Notes under the pieces: generated by a model
Seen by the model: the letters and a program-made list of their open reading frames with translations, nothing else
Told to the model about the DNA's origin: nothing
Databases searched by the model: none
DNA from: Daedaleopsis sinensis
Taxonomy: Eukaryota; Basidiomycota; Agaricomycetes; Polyporales; Polyporaceae
Direction of reading: 5' to 3'
Length of the DNA: 64,000 nt
NCBI GenBank assembly: GCA_033807695.1
Contig: CM066309.1
Coordinates: forward strand, 2,294,001 to 2,358,000
Shown: positions 28,244 to 40,622 of the stretch, one piece after another
Layout of the letters: every line of letters starts with the position of its first letter
How positions within the stretch are numbered: the first letter of the stretch is position 1
Program-made: the position numbers and the translations under genes

Positions 28244-28730
28244 TGCGACCTCGTCGGATCGGGGCGAGAGCGGACGGGCTCGACGCGAAATGTGCAATGC
28301 ATTCTGGGAGACAGTGTTAGCACGCGAACAGATGGGAAACGAGAGAGATATTCCGGAACCTGTGACGTACCGCGCAGAGATCAGGGCGTGGCCGTGAAGT
28401 GCGGCAGTGGGGAACGCCCCCACGCATCGTCCGAGAGTCGTCTGAAGTCGTGTTGAAAGGAACGGTCCAGTTCCGGTCGGATGGGAGAGAGGGGGTAGTG
28501 GAAGAGTCGGACGGGGTGGGACGAGCAATGAAGTCGACGGATTTGAGCCGAGATTGAAAGTCGTCGGATCGCGGCGCAAATCAGAGGGCTGTCGGAGACC
28601 GTTCGCGGCAGGCTGCTCGTAACGGTTTGCCGGTGGAAGAGGACCGGTAGCGAGGGTGGGGGGAGAAGTTGTGGTCGGGCGGGCAGTGTTTGGGCAGCGG
28701 GTGGACAGCGGGTGGACGTTCCGGGACGAG

Positions 28731-29060
28731 GCGCATATGACCAGGTTCAGGCGGTCGGTAGCTATCGAATGCAGTAAGTCTCGTGTTGATCCGTGAGGAG
28801 ACGGGAGAGATATGTACACTGCAGTGTTTAGGTCGTAGATGAAGAGCGCGTCGATGAGACGCATATGGCCCAACTCTGGCGGCCGGTAGCCATCGATTGC
28901 AGCTGGATTCGAGTCGGTCCGTTGGGAGACGGGCGAGATATGGAGACGAGATGGCGGTCGATGTGCGGCGACGCAGCGCATATGTCCAGGATCGAGCTGC
29001 GGGTAATGTGCAACTGGCGCGCTGATCCGTGGGGAGACGAGCGAGACTGCCCCGGGGGAC
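28731..29060. repeat. Three diverged direct repeats of about 120 bp
   Basis: Blocks start at about 28731, 28859 and 28976, each with CGCATATG, then a GG-rich stretch, a GGTA or GGGTA core, and a GGGAGACGGGAGAGAT-like end. Because of them, two overlapping frames on the minus strand stay open for 200-360 codons; I regard those as by-products. They recur at plus 9,830 and plus 19,660. Confidence 0.55.
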
Positions 29061-29710
29061 GAGACGTGGGCTGTACGGCGAAGGTGGATGAGTAGTTGGG
29101 AGGCGAGATCCAAAGAGCACTTGCCGAGACGACAGACGAGAGGGCGGCGCAGACTCGTCCAGATGTCGGACGGAAATAGAATAGTTGACAGTGGGCGAAG
29201 GGAGACGGTAGCCCGGGTAAGCATCAGGCAGCATCAAGCGAGTGTATCGAGAAGCTATAAGAGCGGGGACTTACCCATGGCAGCTCGCTGGTGATTGTTC
29301 TTAGCGGCGGGAGTAGTAACGAGCGCTGGGGCGCTTGTGCAGGTTGTTACCATCTGGGCAGGTCGGCTCGTGTTGCGTTCCTCTCTCTGCTGTTCTGCCT
29401 GGCTGGCGTCCACCGCGCAACACGTCTCCCGTCCGAGGGTCGTCTTGTTCCCATCACGCCCTCAAGCTTCCAGTACGACTTAGAACGCGTCCTTCCTTTC
29501 GGTCCTTTTCTCCCTTTCTCAATCTGAACAGTAATCTCCTCACGCCTGCTCTCCGATTCCTGAACATCCGCCTCTCGTCCTCCGCCGTCTCGCTGGGCCC
29601 GTCGCTGTTCTATATTCTGGTCTGAGCAGCAGGAGCACTCCTTTTCCTGCGCCTTTCCTTTCCTACACCTTCTTCCTCCCCCTCCGACTCCCTACGCGCG
29701 CTCCAGGCAC

Positions 29711-30792
29711 ATGTCCGCCTCCGCCTCGTCATCCTCTCCAACACCCAGCGCGAATGCCGGCCCCAGCAGCTCAAGATTGGGCGGCGAGAATGGCGCAGAG
29801 CAGAACAGGTGCGCGTCGATGGCCACGGGGCGTGTCTGACACGAGTCGACTGAAGCGTGCGCTTTGTAGCAGCGTCGTGATCAAAGTCGGCATGCTGGGT
29901 GACTCGCAGATAGGGAAGACGAGTCTCATGGTGAAATACGTCGAGGGGCACTTTGATGAGGACTATATCCAGACGCTAGGTCCGTACCCGATCCCGCTGC
30001 GTACGCGTCGTCTGCTCATGGACCTTGGTCGTATACCCTCTATCTCGACTCCCCTCAACTCGACGCATCGTCCGGATCTACTCGGACTACCGTGTCATCG
30101 ACTTTCTTCCTCGCTCGTCCGACCGATCCTCGATAATACCACATAGGCGTCAACTTCATGGAGAAGACCATCACAGTGCGCCGCACATCCATCACGTTCT
30201 CGCTGTGGGATCTAGGCGGGCAGCGAGAATTCGTGAACATGTTGCCCCTGGTGTGCAACGATGCGGTGGCGATTCTCTTCATGTTTGATCTTTCGCGGAA
30301 GTCGACGTTGAATTCGGTGAAGGAGTGGTATCGACAAGCAAGGGGGTTCAACAAGGTGAGTCTGTGTCCAATATGTCCGGTTGGACCTAGCCGTGTCCAA
30401 GATGTATCCTAGGAATTCATGCTGTCTGGATCACCACCAAGTACATATGTAGGCCTGGCGCTGATCCTGACTCCAACACAGACCGCGATACCATTCCTGA
30501 TCGGTACCAAATTCGACACATTCTCGACATTCCCAAGAGACGAACAAGAAGAGATCACCAAACAGGTATGACGCTGTTGCTTCCATCGCGCTTCCTGTAG
30601 CTCATATAGGGCGGTCAGGCAAAGCGCTTCGCCAAGGCAATGCACGCTTCGCTCATCTTCTGCTCAACGTCGGCCTCGATCAATGTGCAGAAGATCTTTA
30701 AGATCGTCTTGGCGAAGGCGTTTGACCTGAAATGCGTCATCCCAGAAATTGACGGCGTGGGCGAGCCAGTATTGATGTATGTCGACGTATAG
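29711..30792 (+). CDS. spg1: Septation GTPase Spg1/Tem1, copy 2
   Basis: Predicted protein identical to copy 1 (224 aa), with exons 29711-29808, 29870-29979, 30147-30355, 30482-30565 and 30619-30792. The upstream region carries the copy-2 to copy-4 variants of the unit's left edge, so its promoter differs slightly from that of copy 1. Whether it exists as a separate locus depends on whether the array is real. Confidence 0.9.
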
Positions 30793-33706
30793 TGCGCAAA
30801 GGCACAAAGACCACGACGGCGCCTGGAGACTGAGTACTGAGGCATGAGGAGGGGTCTGGCGGGAAGCGCAAAAGAATCAGGTGCGCTCCTTGTACCTTTC
30901 CGCGGACATACGTCATGAGTGCCATATGTCTGACTCGCACGGTTGGCGAACAGCCTACAGCAACGGTGCCTTTGCACCAGTCTCAACTGGCGATCTCGGG
31001 AGACCAGGCGGTTCCGAGCCGCGCGGGGGTTGTGGGCGGCGGCGTGCCCGGTGCGTGACTGTGCTTATGCGGCGTGCTGACGGACTGCCCAGACGAAGAT
31101 CTGCGAGATGCAAGTGAAAACTCTGTACGCTCACTGGACTGCAATCTGGACGGGCATACGCTCACTGGACGGGTATACGCTCACTGGGTGCGCAGGGGCA
31201 TCAGGGGTCGAGGGCGCGGCCGGGTGGGGCGTGGACTCGGTGCGGGCAGATTCGGTGGGGGGCGGACTCAGTGGGGCAGACTCGCACTCGGTCACTGGGT
31301 AGCTACAGCATGTAATAGACAGCAATATATTTCGTCTCTCTCCACCGGAGAGCGAGAACGAACGGCGCGACGCGACGGTTGTCTCAGATGCCAGCGAGCG
31401 CCTGAGTGCCCATTTTGGGACGGCCATCTCGAACGCAGCTCGCGGCTCTTTGCTTCCTGCCGCCACCACCTCTGCCTTCCGTCTCTCAGCTGTCCCGCCT
31501 GACGCTCGAACTCGAACTCGAACTCGGATTCTGGCTGGTGCACTGACCTGACATGTCGGCCCTCTTGAACTCGCGCTCTCCTGCGGCTACTTCCGACTCT
31601 GCGCTCGCCGGCCTACCTCAGATCTTGCCCGCTTGCAGACGACGTCCCAACGCCCTCCTCTATGCGTCCTGTGACCGCGCCCGCGTTCCCACCCATCACT
31701 CCCCCAGAACGACAGGAAACACGCACCTGTTCCCTAAGACGCGCCCCTTCCTCGATCCGATCTCCGCCCGGGCTCCTGTCGCGCGTGACATCACCAGTGC
31801 GGGTCTGCCAGACGCGTCGACGCGTCAGTCTCCTCGTCTCGTCCGTCGTCCATCGCCAAGGTACGTCCGGAGTCACTGCTGTGTTCTCAGCCGCCGTCCA
31901 CACTATCAGTAGCATCGAGGTACGTCGACGTCCTCGATCGTGCTCTGCTGCGATTCTCCCCGCCGCGCTGCCTGGCTCCCGACGCCGAAGTCCGCGCCGG
32001 CGAATCGTTCTACAGCGCTGACGCAGATCGTCAGTCTCGTCGCGGTCCCCGCCGTCGAGGTACGTACCCAGAAGCGGCACGGTGCCGCCATCTGCCACTC
32101 GCGGTGCGTCCGATGGGATTCTCGACGGCCGCGGCGTGGCCGCTGCAGCTACGACGTGTAATGTGCGCGCCGGCAGCTCTCGAGCCATATGGAAGGACAG
32201 CCTGCCATGACTCGTCAGTCTCGTCGCGGCTCCCGTCCGCCCTCAAGGTACGTACCCGGAAGCGAGTCTGCTATTCCGACCCGAGGTCGGCCGCCATCCT
32301 ATGCCCATGCCGGCAGCTCACAGACGTTGCAGGTGAGTCGTCTCGAAAAGAGAGCCTGGCATAACTCGTAAGTGTCGTTCTGGCCTCCATCGGCCATCGA
32401 GGTACGCACCCTGCGGATGCGACGTCAACTCGCCGCTCTGCGACTCCCGGCCGCGCACGAAGAGATGTAACATTGAGATACATGTACCTCCTCGACGAGC
32501 GCGGCTTTGCCGCGCGACCGCCGCCAGATTGTAGGACTCCGCCCGCTGAAGTCGTCCAAGTATGCGTGTGATCGAGTTGGCACACGCCGGCGATCGCTCG
32601 CGCCAGCGAGGTGGGCGACCACCGAGTTCAGCGTCGTGCGGCATCTCTCAGCAATGACGTTGTCGCCGTTCTGTCGCCCGAGCGACCCGTACGCTCACAA
32701 ACATCCTGTATATTGCAGAAGGTGAGCCTCGTGTCAACCCGGAACAAGCTTCTGACGTACAAGTTTCAGCCATGCTTCCCTTGAATCACCCAGCCTTCGC
32801 GATCTCATTCGCTGCTAACTCTTCGCACTTTCGGAGAAGGTCAGTCAAATGTCGGGGCGTCATGACTGTGCCAGCACATACCTCGCACTCCGAGAACACG
32901 ATTACGGTGTACAACGTCGAAATATATCCGGTGCGTATGACTCTCGTGATGCTTTCGCCACCATAGAACAACTGTCCGGGTGACAGTGCATCGGGGAGAT
33001 GCTGGGACACCACCGCCGCTCTCGAGCATCGTCGGAAAGACGCGTCACGTTGCCACGATATCCGAGTCATGCGCCGTGTTCGAACGCGGAATTCCTGTTG
33101 GCATCGCCATGCTGCCGGGCCTATTGCCCACAGCGTCAGTGACTAGGCCTCCCATGAGCGAATGACCGTCAAGAAACATACCTCGCGAACCGCAGACTCA
33201 CACTTGGAGACCTCAACTGCCTGCTGTACCGACATCCAGCCGCTCTTCGACCCGCCGCGGTACGTGAATTCGTCGACAAAGATGCATGATAGGGCTATCG
33301 ACACGTCCGCATGTCGAGAACATCGCCGGCAAGCAGCCCACTATCCCGAGAGCGATGGTTAGCACGTGCAGATGGGTAGGTGAGCAGCACAACTCACGAG
33401 GGACTCCACGACATGTCGGAGGATGTGCAATTGTGAGCATCGTGTTGTCGTGTTCGCCGGGGTGGAGACGGGAGTGCAAGCGACGTGGGGATTATCAGAG
33501 GGGGTCGTCGGGAGAGGTCTTTCGACTTGGATGTCCTGGTCATACCAGGGAGGGGAAGGTCATGTAGAATGTAGAGTGTGTGCAATAGATCTGGTGGAGA
33601 AGGAGTATACGTACCCCGTGTGAATGCTGTAGCGAAGAGGCCTCGGTGTCCAGGCCGGAGTTCCAGTCGCCGGAGAATCCCAGAACTGACTTACGTGTCT
33701 GAGAAT

Positions 33707-34317
33707 TCATTGAAACTTTGCTCGGACCCGCTCATGATGAAACTCTCTGCCGTAGCGCCGCTGAGCTTCGTGCTGCAGCACAAACATTTTCATTTGCTCT
33801 GCGTTGTCTGCACATCCTTGTCTTGCAGTTCGTACAGGTCTCTGAGAGCACAACTGGATGGCAGGACATTCCACGATGAGCACAAAGTCTGAGGACAGCA
33901 ATATCTTCAGCTTTGGAATGGCACGATTGTAGCGCACTCACACGTAAAGGCATGGAAGCTTGAAAATTGCAGACGTTCCATGTAAACAGGGGAAACGCTA
34001 CGCCATCGCTGAGAAGCATCTTTGCGGGCCGCCTTCCGAAGCTTTTGAAGCAATCTGAATCCCCCAACTCATGAGCCTAAGGATATGATTAGTATCACAC
34101 TGTCTAGCGCAGATGGCAATGGCCGATGAGGCAGACAGACTGTGTATGTAGGTGGGGCGAGAGACTCACGGCCTGCACAGGCAGGGAGACTGATCGAGAA
34201 TAGCTTGTGCCCGGGAACACCGAGTCCAGAACTGGCCACCATTGAGCGGATGGTACACCCTATTCGCATCAGCTCCTGGAACATATTCTGGGTGAGAAAT
34301 GACGTGGATACGCACAT
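33707..34317 (-). CDS. Unrecognised spliced gene, 151 aa, copy 2
   Basis: Same sequence as the 151-aa gene of copy 1, exons shifted by 9,830. Identical copies give no extra evidence that it is coding. Confidence 0.33.
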
Positions 34318-35835
34318 GGAGCGGCGGACGTGAATAATGTTCAAGTCGCAAGCGAGCGGAGGTTTCCGCGGGGTTGATGCACCGGTACGTCGGGAGTCAG
34401 CTCATCGGACGGCGGCCGGAACGGCTCTGCATCCAGGAATCACTTTCGCATCGAGCAGGAATTAGTTCTAGTGTGTACCTTCTCTGCAGCGCCGGCCGGG
34501 AACACTGCACATATTGTCCCTGGAGAGCAACTTAAACTTGAAGACAACTTGGTTGAATAGATGGTGGTCACAGTGCGTACATCATGTCAGCACGGTATGT
34601 GCTCGTGCAGACTTGTCAGCCGCGCCATTGGTAGTAGCTAGAAGATGACCTGTACGGTGCGGCAGTCTGCCAGTGAACCGGTCTGACTCGGACGGCGGCA
34701 GAGTCGGAGATGATCTGTAGGGACACAAAGAGGTTGAGGGAGTCTGCTAAGATAGAATAGTTAGACCGTATTCATATTACAATCCAGCTGTAGACCTATC
34801 TTTCAGCTTGTCCTGCAGGACAGGTAGTAAGTCGTACCAATACTTAGTATGCGCAGAAACGGCGGGAGCGTGGCGGCCTGAGCGTCATGATAGTCAAGCC
34901 GTGCTCGCGTAGAACGGCAGTCCAAATGCGGACAGCCATACTCACCGCCGGGCGTTTATCTCTTGCTTCCTCCGTCGATCTCTCGTTCATGAAATTCGAT
35001 ACTGTCCACTCAGTAATCAATGCCCGGATATCACAACTGAAACATCTGAGTATACAGACAGCTGGCAAGTTGAGATCATCAAGAGCTCGATCCTCCTGTG
35101 TGTAAGTTCTATATCACGGTGTTTGGATAAGTTGCTGATCACTATGCAATTTTATAGTGCTATGGGCATATTACTGACAGCAGTATAGCTCATTAGTACC
35201 CTCCGTATATGGAAAACATTAAACGCGCATCTCTGCTCAGTTCTCTTCCGCCGAAACAGCTGGGAATCGCGGAGACTGCATTATTGATGCAGTACCTCTC
35301 CTCGAGCCCCTTCCGCCACTATATACGACGGCATCGCACCCAAAATTGCGTCAGGCACCAGCCGAGCGCCCACGCTCTTACGCGATGACAGCGAAGGAGC
35401 TTCTACGCTCCTCAGTGCTCGGAGCCTGCGGCGCGTCCGTCCACGCGCGCAGGGTCTCCCTTCCCGTCTTCATTGTCCCCCGTGTCGAGTGCTGGTTGGT
35501 CCCGCCCCCCGAACCCCCGGATGACGCGTGCGAAATGCGTCTCTCACTTCCACACGCTCGAGTCTGCTGACCGTGGGGGCTGCGCACGGGCCAGGCTCGA
35601 GGAGTACAAGTACAGCCGCGACCTCGTCAAGTCCGACCAGCACCCCTCTCCCCTCCTCCCCTCCTCCCCTCTCGCTCTCTCTCTGACACCCGCCCACCAC
35701 CCATCTCACAGTGGCATGTAGTACTGTACTCGACACCTGCCCCGCCGTCTTCCTTCCCTCGTGGACCGCACCGACTCCCGAGTCCGTCGTCCCGCTCCCT
35801 ATCCCGCCCGTCCCCCGCACGTCGATCGGATTTGC

Positions 35836-37054
35836 ATGGGCACCGGTCTCATCCGAAGCACTTCTGATCACAGTGTGATTGCCAACGGATGTCCATTGCT
35901 TTGGAGTGCGCACTGGTGAGTACGGATCTGGGGAGATCATGTCTTTACCCGGTAGCTGACTTATGTCTCCCTTTCCAGCTTCTCACTCCAGCATCCAGCA
36001 GACACAACGATGGTGTACGTACATGGCTGACTGACGTCCATGTACTACACGCTTACTGACATGTTCTCATTCGTCGGTAGAATGGCTGCCCGCATGGTCC
36101 CGCGGCTCACAGGCTCACAGCCCGAGATCTACGCTGCACGATCGCAAGGTATGTCGCGATTTGCGCCTGCACGTCTCATCGACGTTATCTGACTGCTATC
36201 CGCTCTAGATATCCGCGAGATTCGACTTCGCATCGCGCAGGCCCGGGTGCTCGCGAGGAGGCTGCAAGGTACGTCCGCGCGCCGGCCCGATGCTGCCAAT
36301 GAGTTCGCACCGGTCTGACTCTGTCTAGCTAGACGTTCGTGCTCGAACAGCTGCTGTCTGCATCTTGAATATATACGCGGCACAGATTTACCGGGAGTGC
36401 GCGCAGGTGCGGCAGCACGAAGCTCATCTCGGCGTCGGGAGGCTTGTTCTGACATCTAGTACTAGTACGTTTGCAGCTGAACGGCGTGACCGCGATGTCT
36501 TGCGGCTCCTCGGCATGGACAGGTACGTGGTACGGCTTTCTGCGCGCGCGCTGTGCTGACTTCCTCTGCTATCTTACAAGCTCGCCACTCGGCCTCGCAC
36601 TCAAGATGCGTCGCTCCGGGCGCATTCGCCGGCACCGTACTATTGTAAGAGCCGTGTACGCTTAATCACCTCTCCGGATGTTGACAATCCACCTGCTCAG
36701 GCCCCCGCGCATCTCGACCGTGAGCGCATGTCGAACGCACGCCGTCATCGTGGACAGTCCCGCCCGCCGTGCAGTGTCCGCAGGACGTGTCACCCTCGCC
36801 GGACGGCTGACGGCGCAGACCGATTGTGGGCGTGCTGCCGGCACTCGCTCGCGGCTCCGAGTGCGCATGTCCAAGGCCGGTACGTACCCCTTACCGCACG
36901 CGTTGCATCCCAGCTAACGAGCAACCGAGTGTGCAGACCCTTACGCAACGCTGGTCTTTCGCCGTCCGGGGAGACTCGCTCGCATCTGGATCCCGGCGCT
37001 GCACGCGTCCCCGAATCGCGCATACCCGTCTCGGACGGCACTCGGCATGATTGA
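35836..37054 (+). CDS. Unrecognised eight-exon gene, 264 aa, copy 2
   Basis: Same predicted exons and protein as the 264-aa gene in copy 1, shifted by 9,830. No difference noticed. Confidence 0.48.
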
Positions 37055-39540
37055 CTACATACGTATATTATTCCTGCGTTCTTACATCCTGTACGTACCG
37101 TACTCCGCCGCCGCCGCCGTCCCCGGGCCAGCCCCGACGGGGCCCGCCGCCAGCTCCGCCCGTAGGCACCTACGCGCACCCGCCGGCCTGTCTCGCTCTC
37201 GCGACTCGCACGGACGGCCGGCACGGGGGAGCGTGCCGCGGCGAGACGAGGAGGCCCCGAGACCGTCGGGGTGCGGGAGCGGGCTGGCGGACGGCGACGC
37301 CTGCGCGCCCTGCTGGGTGCTGGGTGCTGGGTGCTGGCTGACGTCTCGACCCGCGAAGGCCCGGGAGAGGTCTCCGGGCGCGCTGCGACCGTGCACGAGC
37401 GGCGGCGGCGGCCCCCAGTATGCTCGGATCCCGACGTCTCGCACGACTCCCGCGCACGGTGGCGGCGTGCCCTCGCCGCGAGGCGGCTGCCGCCCTGTCG
37501 GGAACGACGTGGGGCACATGTCCGGCCGTGCTCGTGGGCTGCAGTCATGTATTGCGTGAGTGGTCGACGGAATAGAGTGATTCTGGGTGTTTGCGCGCAC
37601 CTTTTCGCGTCGTGCGCGACGGGTGCGCGTCCGGGCTCCGCAGGGACGGCCAGGCCGTGCATGCGGGGCATGCGTGTGGCGCGTGAATGGGTTTCCGGGG
37701 CGTGGCGGTGCGTGGTTCGGGAGTTCGGTCTTGGCGCCGTGCTGCCCGCCCGCGCGAACGTGGTGTTCCGCGTCCGCCACGGCCTGGACGGCTTCGACAT
37801 CGTGTGCACAGTGCTCGCGTGGGGCGTCTGTGTCGGGGCCGGGCGCGCCCCGCGGCAGGGGTCGTCTGTATCGTGAGTTAGTTTTGACCGGGCTCGGAGG
37901 TGCCCATAGGACCGATTTTCAGAAGTCGTTGTCCGGGCCTGCGAACGCGTCGCACAGGGCCTACATAGTCAGCGTATGTGTGTTATATAGTTTGCGCGGC
38001 GCGGCGTGGTGTACTTCGGACGGGAGAGGGTGCTCACCTCAGGTGCGCATGAAATCGCTATGAAAGCGATTTCTGCGACCTCGTCGGATCGGGGCGAGAG
38101 CGGACGGGCTCGACGCGAAATGTGCAATGCATTCTGGGAGACAGTGTTAGCACGCGAACAGATGGGAAACGAGAGAGATATTCCGGAACCTGTGACGTAC
38201 CGCGCAGAGATCAGGGCGTGGCCGTGAAGTGCGGCAGTGGGGAACGCCCCCACGCATCGTCCGAGAGTCGTCTGAAGTCGTGTTGAAAGGAACGGTCCAG
38301 TTCCGGTCGGATGGGAGAGAGGGGGTAGTGGAAGAGTCGGACGGGGTGGGACGAGCAATGAAGTCGACGGATTTGAGCCGAGATTGAAAGTCGTCGGATC
38401 GCGGCGCAAATCAGAGGGCTGTCGGAGACCGTTCGCGGCAGGCTGCTCGTAACGGTTTGCCGGTGGAAGAGGACCGGTAGCGAGGGTGGGGGGAGAAGTT
38501 GTGGTCGGGCGGGCAGTGTTTGGGCAGCGGGTGGACAGCGGGTGGACGTTCCGGGACGAGGCGCATATGACCAGGTTCAGGCGGTCGGTAGCTATCGAAT
38601 GCAGTAAGTCTCGTGTTGATCCGTGAGGAGACGGGAGAGATATGTACACTGCAGTGTTTAGGTCGTAGATGAAGAGCGCGTCGATGAGACGCATATGGCC
38701 CAACTCTGGCGGCCGGTAGCCATCGATTGCAGCTGGATTCGAGTCGGTCCGTTGGGAGACGGGCGAGATATGGAGACGAGATGGCGGTCGATGTGCGGCG
38801 ACGCAGCGCATATGTCCAGGATCGAGCTGCGGGTAATGTGCAACTGGCGCGCTGATCCGTGGGGAGACGAGCGAGACTGCCCCGGGGGACGAGACGTGGG
38901 CTGTACGGCGAAGGTGGATGAGTAGTTGGGAGGCGAGATCCAAAGAGCACTTGCCGAGACGACAGACGAGAGGGCGGCGCAGACTCGTCCAGATGTCGGA
39001 CGGAAATAGAATAGTTGACAGTGGGCGAAGGGAGACGGTAGCCCGGGTAAGCATCAGGCAGCATCAAGCGAGTGTATCGAGAAGCTATAAGAGCGGGGAC
39101 TTACCCATGGCAGCTCGCTGGTGATTGTTCTTAGCGGCGGGAGTAGTAACGAGCGCTGGGGCGCTTGTGCAGGTTGTTACCATCTGGGCAGGTCGGCTCG
39201 TGTTGCGTTCCTCTCTCTGCTGTTCTGCCTGGCTGGCGTCCACCGCGCAACACGTCTCCCGTCCGAGGGTCGTCTTGTTCCCATCACGCCCTCAAGCTTC
39301 CAGTACGACTTAGAACGCGTCCTTCCTTTCGGTCCTTTTCTCCCTTTCTCAATCTGAACAGTAATCTCCTCACGCCTGCTCTCCGATTCCTGAACATCCG
39401 CCTCTCGTCCTCCGCCGTCTCGCTGGGCCCGTCGCTGTTCTATATTCTGGTCTGAGCAGCAGGAGCACTCCTTTTCCTGCGCCTTTCCTTTCCTACACCT
39501 TCTTCCTCCCCCTCCGACTCCCTACGCGCGCTCCAGGCAC

Positions 39541-40622
39541 ATGTCCGCCTCCGCCTCGTCATCCTCTCCAACACCCAGCGCGAATGCCGGCCCCAGCAGC
39601 TCAAGATTGGGCGGCGAGAATGGCGCAGAGCAGAACAGGTGCGCGTCGATGGCCACGGGGCGTGTCTGACACGAGTCGACTGAAGCGTGCGCTTTGTAGC
39701 AGCGTCGTGATCAAAGTCGGCATGCTGGGTGACTCGCAGATAGGGAAGACGAGTCTCATGGTGAAATACGTCGAGGGGCACTTTGATGAGGACTATATCC
39801 AGACGCTAGGTCCGTACCCGATCCCGCTGCGTACGCGTCGTCTGCTCATGGACCTTGGTCGTATACCCTCTATCTCGACTCCCCTCAACTCGACGCATCG
39901 TCCGGATCTACTCGGACTACCGTGTCATCGACTTTCTTCCTCGCTCGTCCGACCGATCCTCGATAATACCACATAGGCGTCAACTTCATGGAGAAGACCA
40001 TCACAGTGCGCCGCACATCCATCACGTTCTCGCTGTGGGATCTAGGCGGGCAGCGAGAATTCGTGAACATGTTGCCCCTGGTGTGCAACGATGCGGTGGC
40101 GATTCTCTTCATGTTTGATCTTTCGCGGAAGTCGACGTTGAATTCGGTGAAGGAGTGGTATCGACAAGCAAGGGGGTTCAACAAGGTGAGTCTGTGTCCA
40201 ATATGTCCGGTTGGACCTAGCCGTGTCCAAGATGTATCCTAGGAATTCATGCTGTCTGGATCACCACCAAGTACATATGTAGGCCTGGCGCTGATCCTGA
40301 CTCCAACACAGACCGCGATACCATTCCTGATCGGTACCAAATTCGACACATTCTCGACATTCCCAAGAGACGAACAAGAAGAGATCACCAAACAGGTATG
40401 ACGCTGTTGCTTCCATCGCGCTTCCTGTAGCTCATATAGGGCGGTCAGGCAAAGCGCTTCGCCAAGGCAATGCACGCTTCGCTCATCTTCTGCTCAACGT
40501 CGGCCTCGATCAATGTGCAGAAGATCTTTAAGATCGTCTTGGCGAAGGCGTTTGACCTGAAATGCGTCATCCCAGAAATTGACGGCGTGGGCGAGCCAGT
40601 ATTGATGTATGTCGACGTATAG
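39541..40622 (+). CDS. spg1: Septation GTPase Spg1/Tem1, copy 3
   Basis: Predicted protein identical to copies 1 and 2, with exons 39541-39638, 39700-39809, 39977-40185, 40312-40395 and 40449-40622. No difference from copy 2 was seen in exons or introns. Confidence 0.9.

Larger units (their letters stand above)
19421..29251. repeat. 9.83-kb tandem unit, copy 1
   Basis: Head-to-tail unit repeated at a constant offset of 9,830 bp. Copy 1 differs from copies 2-4 near its left edge: GGGGCATTTACC against GGGGACTTACC, GCGGAAGT against GCGGGAGT, TTGAGTAGG against TTGTGCAGG, and a T/C change at 19738. Beyond that no difference from copies 2 and 3 was noticed. Contents in order: spg1, a minisatellite at 21.3 kb, exon-like cassettes at 22.0-22.6 kb, a minus-strand 151-aa gene, a plus-strand 264-aa gene, a GC-rich block at 27.2-28.1 kb and three related blocks of about 120 bp at 28.7-29.05 kb. 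Confidence 0.95.
29252..39081. repeat. 9.83-kb tandem unit, copy 2
   Basis: Appears identical to copy 1 apart from the left-edge differences noted there, and identical to copy 3. All coding features recur at plus 9,830. Confidence 0.95.

Noticed and set aside
28139..29237. Long minus-strand frames of 361 and 218 codons near the end of each unit.
   Set aside because: They overlap in two frames of the same strand and follow the 120-bp repeats; no domain, intron pattern or start context supports them.
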